From: Hespellia sp.
Lineage (GTDB): Bacteria > Bacillota > Clostridia > Lachnospirales > Lachnospiraceae
Length of the DNA: 43,200 nucleotides
Assembly (NCBI GenBank): GCA_022790755.1
Contig: JAAVXR010000045.1
Span: forward strand, 1-43,200
Reading direction: 5' to 3'
Translations under genes and position numbers: made by a program
The notes under the pieces: model-generated
The model's database searches: none
Seen by the model: only the letters and a program-made list of their open reading frames with translations
What the model was told of the DNA's origin: nothing
In this document: positions 24,356-33,346 of the stretch, one piece after another
Layout: each line of letters starts with the position of its first letter
How positions within the stretch are numbered: position 1 is the first letter of the stretch

Positions 24356-25276
24356 ATGAATGTGGATACACAATTACAGAGCACTTTAAAGGAGCTGCAG
24401 AGAAGCACTGGTTTGCCGCTCGTTTTAGATGAAAAGCAGCTTCTGGACCCTGAGTGGGCGGTAACTCAGATGCGACAGGTAACGAATGCTTACAAAGAGA
24501 AATATAATGCAGAATTCTTTTTGCAGAATCTTTTGTTTGGGCGGGTTCAAACATCTGATATTGAAAAGTATGCTACCAGACTGCATATTGACGTGAAGGT
24601 GCGTCGCTGTCTTTTTCTCGTCGAAGTGAAGACATGGGAGAGAGAATCAATCCTGGAGGTTCTGAAAAATCTTTTTTCTTCCCGCAGCAAGCAGTATCTG
24701 TTTTACGTGGATCATCAGAATATTGCTTTCATGAAAACGGTGCGCGAGCAGGAGACACAGAAAGATATGGAACAAATTGCACGGATGATAGTGGATACGT
24801 TAAATATGGAAGTCATGACGCATGTGAGGGTATCCTATGGGGTATTTTTTAGGGAGCTTGCAAAATTGCCGGAGTATTATCAGGAAAATCGGCTTGCACT
24901 TCGTATCGGAGATTTATTCTATTCAGAACAGAATACAATTTTTGCTTGTCATCTCGGGATTGGACGATTGGTTTATGAATTACCTCGTACGCTGTGCAGA
25001 GCTTTTTTGGAGGAAGTCTTTGGGAAATCAGACGTGGAATGCCTTGATGAGGAGACGTATATTACCTTGAATAAATTTTTTGATAATAATCTGAATATAG
25101 CTGAGACGTCTCGAAAGCTGCATATACACAGGAATACCTTGATATATCGGTTGGAACAGATGGAAAGACGGACAGGGCTGGATGTTCGCACGTTTCAGGA
25201 TGCGATGACATTAAAAATAGCTATGATGATTAAAAACTGTTTGGACATTGAAGGAAGGATGGATGAAAATGAATGA
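24356..25276 (+). CDS. PucR/CdaR-family transcriptional regulator
   Basis: This 306-residue cytosolic protein ends in a PucR-type helix-turn-helix: LNKFFDNNLNIAETSRKLHI then HRNTLIYRLEQMERRTGLDV and FQDAMTLKIA, at about residues 245-295. The family controls sugar-diacid, purine or similar catabolic genes in response to small ligands. The middle (about 80-210) matches the GGDEF-like domain found in this group (RVSYGVFFRELAKLPEYYQE). The start is ATG 24356, six bases after GGAGGGAGGG; a TTG at 24350 is in frame. Position after the UgpC-type ATPase hints at a sugar-related role, which is inference. Confidence 0.85.
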   Translation: MNVDTQLQSTLKELQRSTGLPLVLDEKQLLDPEWAVTQMRQVTNAYKEKYNAEFFLQNLLFGRVQTSDIEKYATRLHIDVKVRRCLFLVEVKTWERESILEVLKNLFSSRSKQYLFYVDHQNIAFMKTVREQETQKDMEQIARMIVDTLNMEVMTHVRVSYGVFFRELAKLPEYYQENRLALRIGDLFYSEQNTIFACHLGIGRLVYELPRTLCRAFLEEVFGKSDVECLDEETYITLNKFFDNNLNIAETSRKLHIHRNTLIYRLEQMERRTGLDVRTFQDAMTLKIAMMIKNCLDIEGRMDENE

Positions 25277-25766
25277 CGCATATTATGAACTTTTGGTCGC
25301 GAGGAAACATCGAAGTCTGGATGTACTGATTAAAGCAGTTACGATTGCGGCAATTGTCGTATTGATATTGATTATTCCCTTGTTTGGAATACTTGCGATG
25401 TTTGCGGCGGCAATACTTGGAGTGGCAGCATATTTTTTGATTTTTCCGAAACTGGATATCGAGTATGAATATAGTCTGGTGAATCATGATCTGGAAATTG
25501 ATGTGATTTATTGTAAGAGAAAGAGGAAGCAGTTAATCACTTTGGATTTGAGACAGGCGGAGATCATTGCACCTGCCTCCTCGCATCGACTTGATTCTTA
25601 TCAGCGGTTGAAGAGGATTGATTACTCGGCGGGAGATACGAGCCAAACGCCATATGCTATGGTGATTCCCAAACAGCAGGAGATGGTCTGTATCTTGATT
25701 CAATTGGATGATGTGATGGAAAATCGTCTCAGAGGGATTCTTCCAAGAATATTTTTTGTAGATTAG
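25263..25766 (+). CDS. Small two-helix membrane protein, DUF6106-like
   Basis: This 167-residue protein has a short N-terminal cytoplasmic part (MKMNDAYYELLVARKHRSLD), two adjacent hydrophobic helices (about residues 25-65, IAAIVVLILIIPLFGIL and MFAAAILGVAAYFLIF), and a soluble C-terminal domain with YEYSLVNHDLEIDVIYCKRK and PYAMVIPKQQEMVCI. It resembles the DUF6106 family I associate with Lachnospiraceae; the function is unknown. Two in-frame starts (25263, 25269) follow AAGGAAGG. It overlaps the end of the regulator gene by 14 bases, suggesting co-translation. A hairpin terminator follows. Confidence 0.8.
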   Translation: MKMNDAYYELLVARKHRSLDVLIKAVTIAAIVVLILIIPLFGILAMFAAAILGVAAYFLIFPKLDIEYEYSLVNHDLEIDVIYCKRKRKQLITLDLRQAEIIAPASSHRLDSYQRLKRIDYSAGDTSQTPYAMVIPKQQEMVCILIQLDDVMENRLRGILPRIFFVD

Positions 25767-25796
25767 ATCGGCGCAAATATGAATAAGAGTATAAAG

Positions 25797-25832
25797 GGGG
25801 CTGCCTCACTAAGTAATCAGTGAGACAGCCCC
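25797..25832. terminator. Terminator between convergent genes
   Basis: GGGGCTGCCTCACT and AGTGAGACAGCCCC pair with one mismatch across an eight-base loop. It has weak T-rich sequence on both sides and lies between the converging DUF6106-like and chemoreceptor genes, so it may work in both directions. Confidence 0.75.
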
Positions 25833-25873
25833 TAAATGTTGATTTGATTTCTGATTAATATCTTTGTTTGATA

Positions 25874-27634
25874 TTAATATTTTGAATCGTCAAATGTCAT
25901 AAAATCATCGTCATCAGAAGCATTGTCTACTCTAGCCTGGGTTGCCATTGGAACACCGGAGAATCCTTTTAACTGGAAGCGACCTACCAGACTCTTCAAC
26001 AGACTGGACTGACTGAACAATTCTTCGCTGGCAGCAGCGCTTTCTTCTGCAGTAGCTGAGTTGGTTTGAACAACAGAAGAGATCTGATCAATACCCAATG
26101 TAACTTGCTGAATTCCCTCAGCTTGCATATCGGAAGCTTCTGTGATCTTTGCCATAGTTTCTGTAATCTTCTGAGCACTTGAAACAACAGTTTGCAGCGA
26201 TTCCAATGTCTCTGCAGCAATCTGATTTCCTTCGGAAACAGCGGTGAGAGAATTGCTGATCAGTGCAGTCGTATCCTTTGCAGCTTCCTGACTCTTGGAA
26301 GCAAGGCTTCTTACCTCGTCTGCGACAACTGCAAAGCCCTTACCAGCTTCACCGGCACGTGCTGCCTCAACGGCTGCATTCAATGCCAGGATATTTGTCT
26401 GGAATGCAATGTCTTCGATTGTCTTAATAATCTTCTCAATCTCACTGGAACTATCGCTAATTTTTGCCATTGCGCTCATCATAGCATCCATCTTCTCATT
26501 ACTGCTATTGAGCTCACGCCCTGTCTCGCTGATCAATCCATTAATCTCGCGAGAATTTTGAGCTGTCTGACTTACCTGAGAGGACAATTCGTTGATCGTA
26601 GCAGCCAGTTCCTGTACAGAACTAGCCTGTTCTGTTGCACCTTGACTGAGCGCTTGTGCACCGTTTGATACCTGTTCAGAACCGCTTGCTACCTGATCAG
26701 CGGCTTGCTGAAGTTGACCGAGTGTATCATTCAGGGACTCAATAATCTTAGTTCCGGACTCTTTGATTGACTCAAACTCTCCAAGGTAATCCATATCCAT
26801 CTCAACGGTCAGATCACCGGAAGCGAGAGCTTCAAGACGAGCACAGATATGCTGTACGTATTCAGACAATGTTTTAAGTACGAACCGAGAATTATCTGCG
26901 AGTACACCCAATTCGTCTTTTGACGAATATTCGATTTCAGACTGCATATCTCCTTTGGCCATTCTCTTCATCGCCTCTTCTAGTTCAAGGATTGGACGAG
27001 TCAGATCTCGAGTAATTGTAATTACCAGAATGACGGTCAGAATAACGGACACAACAGCAAGTACAAGTAAAATGATGAAGCATACTTTATTTGTGTTCAT
27101 GCCTTCCTGATAATATTCGGTAGCCATATTGCTGGAATTATCAATTACTTCCTGCAAAGAATTGTTGAAATTCGTTGCATTGGTCAGATATTCTCCATTC
27201 ATTGCTGTGAGAGCATTTTCCAGATCATGTGCCTGGAGATACTCCATTGCTTTTACTCTTGCATTAGCAGTTGCGGTTGCATTGGCCTCTACTTCCTGGA
27301 GTAATGCGGCATCACCTTCGTAGTAACTTTTCAAGGACTCAATTGCTGCACTCATAACTTGTGCATCCTCATTGGCTTTTGCAATATGGTTCTGCAAAGT
27401 AGCGTTGTCGGAACTTCCGTACGCGCGCCACAGATCCAATTGCACAGCTCTGGTTGCCGACTGAGCATTTAATGAGCTCACAACGGTCGGGTAAGGAACT
27501 GAATAAAATTCCTTTAGACCACCGGACACGCTCTTGAGTCCAATATAGGATGCTATAACAGTAATCAGGTAAAGAATGATAACGATACCGAATGCTGTTA
27601 TAAGTTTTGTTCTTACTTTTAAGTTTTTAAACAC
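25874..27634 (-). CDS. Methyl-accepting chemotaxis protein
   Basis: This 586-residue chemoreceptor has a first membrane helix (about 12-33, [20 protein letters not shown]), an extracytoplasmic helical sensor of the 4HB type, a second helix ([20 protein letters not shown]), a HAMP linker, and the long cytoplasmic signalling coil. The kinase-contact hairpin is [20 protein letters not shown] then [20 protein letters not shown], the most conserved part of all MCPs. No C-terminal NWETF-like tail for CheR/CheB is present. The start is a GTG at 27634 after GGAGGAGG; the frame is open to 27718 without a better site. It stands alone, divergent from the flagellar operon it serves. Its ligand is unknown. 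Confidence 0.95.
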   Translation of the reverse strand: MFKNLKVRTKLITAFGIVIILYLITVIASYIGLKSVSGGLKEFYSVPYPTVVSSLNAQSATRAVQLDLWRAYGSSDNATLQNHIAKANEDAQVMSAAIESLKSYYEGDAALLQEVEANATATANARVKAMEYLQAHDLENALTAMNGEYLTNATNFNNSLQEVIDNSSNMATEYYQEGMNTNKVCFIILLVLAVVSVILTVILVITITRDLTRPILELEEAMKRMAKGDMQSEIEYSSKDELGVLADNSRFVLKTLSEYVQHICARLEALASGDLTVEMDMDYLGEFESIKESGTKIIESLNDTLGQLQQAADQVASGSEQVSNGAQALSQGATEQASSVQELAATINELSSQVSQTAQNSREINGLISETGRELNSSNEKMDAMMSAMAKISDSSSEIEKIIKTIEDIAFQTNILALNAAVEAARAGEAGKGFAVVADEVRSLASKSQEAAKDTTALISNSLTAVSEGNQIAAETLESLQTVVSSAQKITETMAKITEASDMQAEGIQQVTLGIDQISSVVQTNSATAEESAAASEELFSQSSLLKSLVGRFQLKGFSGVPMATQARVDNASDDDDFMTFDDSKY

Positions 27635-27787
27635 GGTTTCCTCCTCCTGTTCCCAATAATGTTTAAGACATACATCAATTGTAGTATTTGTCCTTATTCT
27701 ATAACGGATTACCTGCATTGTAAATATGGAATTATAAAGTTGTGAAAATTTTTAAAATATTCCAAAAAAATACATAACTCTTTAGGC

Positions 27788-27817
27788 TTTACAACACTAA
27801 AGGTAAAATGTTATAAT
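27788..27817 (+). promoter_or_regulatory. Sigma-A-type promoter upstream of the flagellar operon
   Basis: TTTACA (27788-27793) and TATAAT (27812-27817) are 18 bases apart. The -35 box lies in the centre of an inverted repeat, CTTTAG...CTAAAG (27780-27802), which could be a repressor or activator site. The transcript would have a leader of about 185 bases before the transglycosylase gene. The 373-base gap between the chemoreceptor and that gene holds no other feature I can support. Confidence 0.6.
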
Positions 27818-28007
27818 ATTGGACATAATCGTATGTGATTGCTGTATGTACATAAAATATCGCTAACTAATATATCGGAACAAATATGAAAAAAATAAGA
27901 TAAAGCACTAAAAATTTGAGGATAAAGAATACTTGATGATCAAGCATAGGTGACAGAAAATTGGTGGTTGTTAAGAATTTATAAGCAGAAAGGCGGAGAT
28001 AGAAATT

Positions 28008-28793
28008 ATGGCAGAAGACTATACGGTATATACCAACTGGTATAATTATATGAATACTCTTCTATATCAGTTGCAAACGCTTTCGAATCCTTCGAATGCA
28101 ACTTCTGGTACGGACTTCGTTTATCCGGGACAATCTTTGGGCAGTCGTAATTTTTCGAATATATTTTGGAATTCGTTGTCGAAAACGCAGTCTAGTGAAT
28201 CCATAAATAGTAGTTTGGATGCTATTTTTGATGAAGCCTCTCAGCTTTATCAAGTACCGGTCCAGCTGTTGAAGGCTGTGGGGAAGGCAGAGTCGAATTT
28301 CAATGCAAACGCGGTGTCTCCCGCGGGAGCACAGGGAGTTATGCAGTTGATGCCCGCGACAGCTGCTTCTTTAGGAGTGGAAGACCCCTTTGATGCCAGG
28401 AGTAATATTATGGGAGGGGCGAGATATCTTGCTGAGAAATTGCGTCAGTATAACGGTGACATAGATCTCACACTTGCAGCATATAATGCCGGGAGCGGTA
28501 ACGTGGCAAAATTCGGCGGAATACCGCCATTTACAGAGACGCAGAACTATGTGAAGAAGGTAAAACAATATATGGGAATGGATTTAACCGCGGGGCAGTC
28601 CAAAACAGGAGCAAGCTCTACAGTTCAAGATACCGTGGCCGTACATAATGGAGGAACGGATTCCCGTACAAAGCTCTCATCAGAAACAGCGCAGTATATG
28701 ATTGATTTGATGCGGCTGCAGATGATGAGTCGGGCAAGTACAATTACTGCTTCGCTGGAAGTTTCAGATGAAGATGGCAATGGATTTTGGTGA
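28008..28793 (+). CDS. Lytic transglycosylase (SLT type) at the head of the flagellar operon
   Basis: This 261-residue protein has an N-terminal Ser/Asn/Thr-rich region (1-75) and an SLT-type lytic transglycosylase domain (about 78-190) that cleaves peptidoglycan glycan strands. It contains the catalytic Glu in KAESNFNANAVSPAGAQGVM, then QLMPATAASLGV, and LAAYNAGSGNVAKFGG. There is no signal peptide or membrane helix at the start (MAEDYTVYTNWYNYMNTLLY). Placed before flgB, it may be exported by the flagellar apparatus and make room for the rod, as FlgJ does in other bacteria; this is inference. The start follows AGGCGGAG. About 270 bases without a clear terminator separate it from flgB. Confidence 0.88.
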   Translation: MAEDYTVYTNWYNYMNTLLYQLQTLSNPSNATSGTDFVYPGQSLGSRNFSNIFWNSLSKTQSSESINSSLDAIFDEASQLYQVPVQLLKAVGKAESNFNANAVSPAGAQGVMQLMPATAASLGVEDPFDARSNIMGGARYLAEKLRQYNGDIDLTLAAYNAGSGNVAKFGGIPPFTETQNYVKKVKQYMGMDLTAGQSKTGASSTVQDTVAVHNGGTDSRTKLSSETAQYMIDLMRLQMMSRASTITASLEVSDEDGNGFW

Positions 28794-29063
28794 GTTTTTG
28801 TGATATAATGTAGTTTCTGGTTAAAATATCCTTAAAAAATTAGGAACACAGAAATTGTGTTAAAAACATATTAAAATATGCTCGAAAGTATGGAATTTTT
28901 ATGCGATATATGATATACTATCTGTCGTGAAATTAAGCATATTATATATATACTTTGGAAATATATCTGTAAAATGATCTACAATCTGCATAATTATATC
29001 AATGTAAGCGATTGGAAATTGCGTAGTATATACACATATAATAATAGGAAGGAAGTGGCTTTT

Positions 29064-29432
29064 ATGTTTGGTAATACGATACAATTGGCGCATAAAGCTC
29101 TGGATTGTCTCTGGGTACAGCAGGAGGTTACATCTGCAAATCTGGCGAATGTTGACACACCTGGATACAAAAAGAAAAAAGTTACCTTTGAAGAAGAGTT
29201 TGAAAGGAAACTGCGGGCGGCCAGTGACTCGAACGGTGGAAAATCAATGCGCAAAGCAATTCATGAGATGGATTGTCTGGTGTATTCCCGGGATGATTCG
29301 GCGAGAGTGGATGAAAACAATGTGAATGCAGATGTGGAAGAGACAGAATTGGCGAGAACTACACTGCATTATCAGTATATGTTGCTGTCTGTTTCAAATG
29401 ATGTGAAACGATTACAAAGCGTAATGAAATAA
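29064..29432 (+). CDS. flgB: Flagellar proximal rod protein FlgB
   Basis: FlgB forms part of the proximal rod that connects the MS ring to the drive shaft. The 122-residue protein has the rod/hook N-terminal signature (VTSANLANVDTPGYKKKKVT, about residues 20-39) and the C-terminal coil with ELARTTLHYQYMLLSVSNDV. The frame is open to 28974 but ATG 29064 has GGAAGG upstream and the family start. fliE follows after 21 bases; flgC, which normally lies between them, is elsewhere (42329). Confidence 0.96.
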   Translation: MFGNTIQLAHKALDCLWVQQEVTSANLANVDTPGYKKKKVTFEEEFERKLRAASDSNGGKSMRKAIHEMDCLVYSRDDSARVDENNVNADVEETELARTTLHYQYMLLSVSNDVKRLQSVMK

Positions 29433-29453
29433 TAAAGAGAGGGATGTAGAGTT

Positions 29454-29771
29454 ATGGATCATACATTTATTACACCGCTTCAGCCACTGCAATCTATATT
29501 TCAGGCGAATGGGGAGAATTTAGCCGTTAACAGCGGAATTCAGAGTGGTATTTCTTCTTTTAAGAATATATTTGAGGAAGCCATTGATAATGTGAGGACA
29601 ACAGATGATGCTCTGGCAAAGCAGCAATATTTGCTCGCAACAGGACAGATCGAGGATCCGCATACAGTGATGATCGCATCATCAGAAGCGCAGATGGCTG
29701 TGGATATGTTAGTTGCTCTGCGCAACAAAGCGCTGGAATCTTATAATGAACTTATGCGTATAAGTCTGTAG
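29454..29771 (+). CDS. fliE: Flagellar hook-basal body protein FliE
   Basis: FliE joins the MS ring to the proximal rod and is an early export substrate. The 105-residue product has the conserved end DPHTVMIASSEAQMAVDMLV then RNKALESYNELMRISL, and FKNIFEEAIDNVRTTDDALA before it. The length is typical. A GAGGGATG site precedes the ATG. The following 198 bases before fliF contain two hairpins instead of a gene. Confidence 0.95.
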   Translation: MDHTFITPLQPLQSIFQANGENLAVNSGIQSGISSFKNIFEEAIDNVRTTDDALAKQQYLLATGQIEDPHTVMIASSEAQMAVDMLVALRNKALESYNELMRISL

Positions 29772-29842
29772 GAACAATATTGGAATTTTAATGAAAGAAT
29801 TTATGTATTTGTTTGTACAGTTTTGTTTTACAGTGAACCTGC

Positions 29843-29933
29843 ATGCGCCCACAAGGAAATGTACTACCATCAATGAAAGTATTGCGGGCGCATTTGGCAT
29901 CCCTGAAGTTATGCTGTCTACCAGGCGGTGGAC
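29843..29933 (+). other. Two stem-loops in the fliE-fliF spacer
   Basis: The first has perfect arms ATGCGCCC and GGGCGCAT (29843-29893) around a 35-base interior; the second is GTCTACC-AGGC-GGTGGAC (29916-29933) with one wobble pair. The rest of the 198-base spacer has no convincing gene. It could be a translational or processing control before fliF, or a remnant of an altered rod-gene region. Confidence 0.6.
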
Positions 29934-29969
29934 TTTCATAAGTAAACAGAAAAGAGAGTGTAAGAAATT

Positions 29970-31577
29970 TTGGATAAGATGAAAGAAAAACTTGGACAAT
30001 TTAAAGAGTTTGCGGGAAAGCTGAGCAGTAAGACAAAGAAATTGATTATAGCGGGTGCTGCTGTGCTGATTGTCGGGGCAATTGTGATTGCATTGGTTCT
30101 CAATAATCGCCCTTATGGAGTCCTGTTCACCGGACTGAATTCTGATGAAGCAAAACAAATCACGACGAAGCTGCAGGAAGACGGGGTGGATTTCCAACTG
30201 GATGGCAATTCGACGATTTTGGTGAAGGAGAGCGAGCTGGATCAGACAAAGGCGACGCTGGTGCAGGAAGGCTATCCTAAGAGCGGATTTACATATGATA
30301 CTTTTACAGAGAATGCCGGATTGATGACGACGGATTCCGACAAGAAGACATACAAGCTCTATGAACTGCAGGACCGTATTGGAGCAACGATTCGTCTCTT
30401 TGATGGTGTGAAAGATGCGAAGGTCAATATTGCACTTGGTGAGGAGAGCAAGTATGCGTTAAGCGATGATGAAGGAGAAAAGGCCAGCGCGACGGCGGTG
30501 GTTATTATGGAGGATGGAAGTTCCCCGACAGAGGAGCAAGCTGCGGCAATTCAGCGATTGGTTGCCAAGAGCGTGCCAAAGATGGAGTTGACTGATGTTG
30601 CAGTGTTTGATGGCAATGGAAATGATGTATCTACGGAGGAAGGCGTTTCTTCGGCGAACAGTTCGGATGCAGAAGAGATTGCCGCGGTAGTACAGAATCA
30701 GATTGCAAATAATGTTATGAAAGTGCTCGGGCCGATTTATGGTCAGCAGAATGTTCGGGTATCGGCAAGAGCACAGATCAATATGGAGAAATTGGTTCGG
30801 GAGAGCACAACCTACAATACCCCGGAAAAGATTGACGATGAAGATAAAACTGGAATCGTAAAGACGGAAGAGACTTACAATGAGGGGGCAGGCGGCGGTA
30901 ACGCAGCAGGCGGTGTTGCGGGCTCAGAAACCAATGCTGATACTGCCGAGTATGATACTGATGGAACGACGGATGGAGCAAATGCATATAGTGAAAGTGC
31001 ATCCAGAGAATACCTGGTAGATCAGATTATAGAGCAGGGGCAGGTTGATTCTGGTGCGTTGGAGGATTTGACAGTTTCTGTTGCAATTAATGGAAATGGA
31101 TATGGAAGCTTGAATGAGACACAACTGCGTGCACTGGTAAGTAATGCGTCTGGCATTGCAGTGGAAGATCGAGCGGATAAGATTACAATTGTCAGCGCCC
31201 CATTTGATGGAATTGTGGAAGAGACAGATGCTGAGCCGGTGTCTGGATTTTTGGCGACGATTTCCAGACTGCCTGTGTGGGTGTTTATCCTTTTGGCTAT
31301 CGCCGTGCTGGCGCTTGGAGTGGCCGTATTCGTACTTCTCGCCAGAAGGAAACGCAAAGCACTTGAATTGGAAGAAGCGGAGATTGCCGCAGAATTGGCC
31401 GCGAGTGAAGAATCAGAAGAGGTTCCGGTTGATATGAATCAGGAATTACAGGAACTTCAAAATGATAAAGGAATGGAACTTAAGAAAAGCATTCGGGAAT
31501 TTGCGGAGCAGAATGCTGAGATATCCGCACAATTGCTGAAGACCTGGCTGAATGGAGGCGGTGCAAATGGAGAGTAG
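29970..31577 (+). CDS. fliF: Flagellar MS-ring protein FliF
   Basis: FliF forms the membrane ring on which the flagellar motor assembles. The 535-residue protein has a first membrane helix (LIIAGAAVLIVGAIVIALVL, about 25-45), ring-building motifs (YGVLFTGLNSDEAKQITTKL, YKLYELQDRIGATI and VKDAKVNIAL), and a second helix near residue 430 (VWVFILLAIAVLALGVAVFV). A glycine/alanine-rich loop sits around 305-325. Its C-terminal tail should bind FliG. The start is a TTG with a weak GAGAG site; ATG 29979 is the alternative. It overlaps fliG by 11 bases. Confidence 0.95.
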   Translation: MDKMKEKLGQFKEFAGKLSSKTKKLIIAGAAVLIVGAIVIALVLNNRPYGVLFTGLNSDEAKQITTKLQEDGVDFQLDGNSTILVKESELDQTKATLVQEGYPKSGFTYDTFTENAGLMTTDSDKKTYKLYELQDRIGATIRLFDGVKDAKVNIALGEESKYALSDDEGEKASATAVVIMEDGSSPTEEQAAAIQRLVAKSVPKMELTDVAVFDGNGNDVSTEEGVSSANSSDAEEIAAVVQNQIANNVMKVLGPIYGQQNVRVSARAQINMEKLVRESTTYNTPEKIDDEDKTGIVKTEETYNEGAGGGNAAGGVAGSETNADTAEYDTDGTTDGANAYSESASREYLVDQIIEQGQVDSGALEDLTVSVAINGNGYGSLNETQLRALVSNASGIAVEDRADKITIVSAPFDGIVEETDAEPVSGFLATISRLPVWVFILLAIAVLALGVAVFVLLARRKRKALELEEAEIAAELAASEESEEVPVDMNQELQELQNDKGMELKKSIREFAEQNAEISAQLLKTWLNGGGANGE

Positions 31578-32577
31578 CCAGCTGACACAGGAACAAAAAG
31601 CTGCGGCAGTCATTGTCTCTCTCGGAGCAGATAAGGCGTCGAAAATCTATAAGCATTTAAGCGAAAGCGACATTGAGAAATTGACCATTGAGGTTGCAAA
31701 GCTGGGGCATGTAACTCCGGAACAGACAGAAGCAGTGTTGGATGAATTCTATAAGACCTGTTTGACACAAAAGGTTGTGACGGACGGTGGTATGGAGTAT
31801 GCGAGAGCTGTTTTGGAGAAGGCATTTGGAGAAAGTACAGCGCAAAGTCTGTTGGATAAATTGGCCAAGTCGCTGAAGACGCAGCCATTTGAATTCATTC
31901 GAAAGAGTGATGTGAAGAATCTTTATTCTTTTTTGCAGCATGAAAGGCCGCAGACGATTGCACTGGTATTGTCTTATGCAGATTCAGATCAAGCTGCCAG
32001 TGTAATCAGTGAATTACCAAGAGATAAGCAGATCAAAGTAGTGGAAAGTGTTGCAAAGATGGAGAGTGCTTCTCCGGATGCCATTAAGATTGTGGAGGCC
32101 GCTTTAAAGAAGAAGTTTGAGAGCATGCTTACTACGTCAGATTTCACTACGATTGGTGGTATTGATTACATAGCAGATGTCATGAATCATATGGATCGTG
32201 CAAATGAAAAATATATCTTTGATGAACTTGGCAAAGAGAATGAAGAACTGGCAGATACAATCCGTAAGAAAATGTTCGTATTCGAAGATATTGTGTCTAT
32301 GGATAACAGATCAATACAGAGATTTGTGCGTGAATGCGATGTGAAGGATATTGTATACGCACTCAAAGGCTCCGATGACAACATTAAGAGCTTGATCTTC
32401 GCTAATGTATCGACCCGTATGGCGGAAAGTATTCGTTCTGACCTTGAAGTTACGGTGAATGTGCGTCTGAGAGATGTGGAAGAGGCACAGCAAAGAATTG
32501 TGGGTGTAATCAGAAGGCTTGAGGAGGCCGGAGAGCTGATTATTGTCAAGAGTGGAAAGGATGAAATCATTGCCTAG
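31567..32577 (+). CDS. fliG: Flagellar motor switch protein FliG
   Basis: FliG is the rotor protein that interacts with the stator and sets rotation direction. The 336-residue product has the N-terminal FliF-binding part (LTQEQKAAAVIVSLGADKAS), the middle domain with HERPQTIALVLSYADSDQAA, and the C-terminal torque helix region (MFVFEDIVSMDNRSIQRFVR, near 240-260) with alternating charges. The length is normal. ATG 31567 is preceded by GGAGG inside fliF and gives the family start. It overlaps fliF by 11 and fliH by 17 bases. Confidence 0.97.
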   Translation: MESSQLTQEQKAAAVIVSLGADKASKIYKHLSESDIEKLTIEVAKLGHVTPEQTEAVLDEFYKTCLTQKVVTDGGMEYARAVLEKAFGESTAQSLLDKLAKSLKTQPFEFIRKSDVKNLYSFLQHERPQTIALVLSYADSDQAASVISELPRDKQIKVVESVAKMESASPDAIKIVEAALKKKFESMLTTSDFTTIGGIDYIADVMNHMDRANEKYIFDELGKENEELADTIRKKMFVFEDIVSMDNRSIQRFVRECDVKDIVYALKGSDDNIKSLIFANVSTRMAESIRSDLEVTVNVRLRDVEEAQQRIVGVIRRLEEAGELIIVKSGKDEIIA

Positions 32578-33331
32578 GATTGTGAAAAACCCCGGAGATG
32601 AGCGGAAGATTCAGCCGTATGATTTTTTTGCCGGATTTCGGATTGACCGAGCCCAGGCGGAAGATGGTGCGGAAGAAAAAATAGAGGAAGCAGAAGAAAC
32701 GGATGAGGCGGAGGAACTGGCGAATCATGTTTCGGAAGAAATAATAAAGGAAGCGCAGGAAAAAGCAGAGCAGTTGCTTCGAGACGCGCATGCACAGGCT
32801 GAGATATTGCGCAAAAAGGGGTATCAGGAAGGGATCGCGGCCGGACGTCAGGATGGCACCAGAGAAGCTTATGAAGAACATCGCATGGTACTGAGCGAAG
32901 AAACGCAAAAGTTTAAAAAAGAATTTTCGGATGTGCTCCGAAGTGTGTCTGTGGAGAAGGACCGGATTCTGGAACAGTACAGTGATAGTTTAAAGAGTAT
33001 TTCTTTAGCGGTTGCGGAAAAGATTGTTCAGACCAGCCTTCAGTCTAGTGGTGATATTATCAAGCGGATGATTATTGCTGCAACTGAAAAGATTACCAAG
33101 AAGCGATGGGCTAAGATTTATGTGACGAAATGTAATACAGAAGTTGCAATGGATGTGGATGCGGAATTGATTGATGCATTGGCCCGTCTGTCAGATAATG
33201 TCAAAATCATTACCATGGACGGGGAAGAAGTCGGAACTTGTATTATTGAGTTGCCAGATGAGATTATAGATGCAAGTGTTAGTACACAGCTTGAAAATAT
33301 TAAAGACATTTTAAATAATGTCAGAGTATAG
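32561..33331 (+). CDS. fliH: Flagellar export ATPase regulator FliH
   Basis: FliH binds the export ATPase FliI and links it to the membrane gate. The 256-residue protein has a short N-terminal part (PYDFFAGFRID), an acidic coiled coil (about 30-110, many Glu), the glycine-containing helix KGYQEGIAAGRQDGTREAYE typical of FliH, and a C-terminal domain (SISLAVAEKIVQTSLQSSGD onwards) that resembles the V-type ATPase stalk. The N-terminal acidic stretch is longer than usual. ATG 32561 is close to GGAAAGG, and TTG 32570 cannot be excluded. It overlaps fliG by 17 bases. Confidence 0.9.
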   Translation: MKSLPRIVKNPGDERKIQPYDFFAGFRIDRAQAEDGAEEKIEEAEETDEAEELANHVSEEIIKEAQEKAEQLLRDAHAQAEILRKKGYQEGIAAGRQDGTREAYEEHRMVLSEETQKFKKEFSDVLRSVSVEKDRILEQYSDSLKSISLAVAEKIVQTSLQSSGDIIKRMIIAATEKITKKRWAKIYVTKCNTEVAMDVDAELIDALARLSDNVKIITMDGEEVGTCIIELPDEIIDASVSTQLENIKDILNNVRV

Positions 33332-33346
33332 CTGAGGTGGAATGTT

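Noticed and set aside
27635..27760. Sigma-28 promoter for the chemoreceptor
   Set aside because: A CCGTTATA-like -10 exists on the minus strand, but no TAAA box at the right distance was found.
29843..29940. Possible cyclic-di-GMP riboswitch before fliF
   Set aside because: The location would be attractive, but the conserved GEMM core sequences are not present; only generic hairpins are seen.
29791..29982. 63-residue open frame between fliE and fliF
   Set aside because: No ribosome binding site, no motif, overlaps the fliF start and contains the stem-loops; it is not a displaced flgC.
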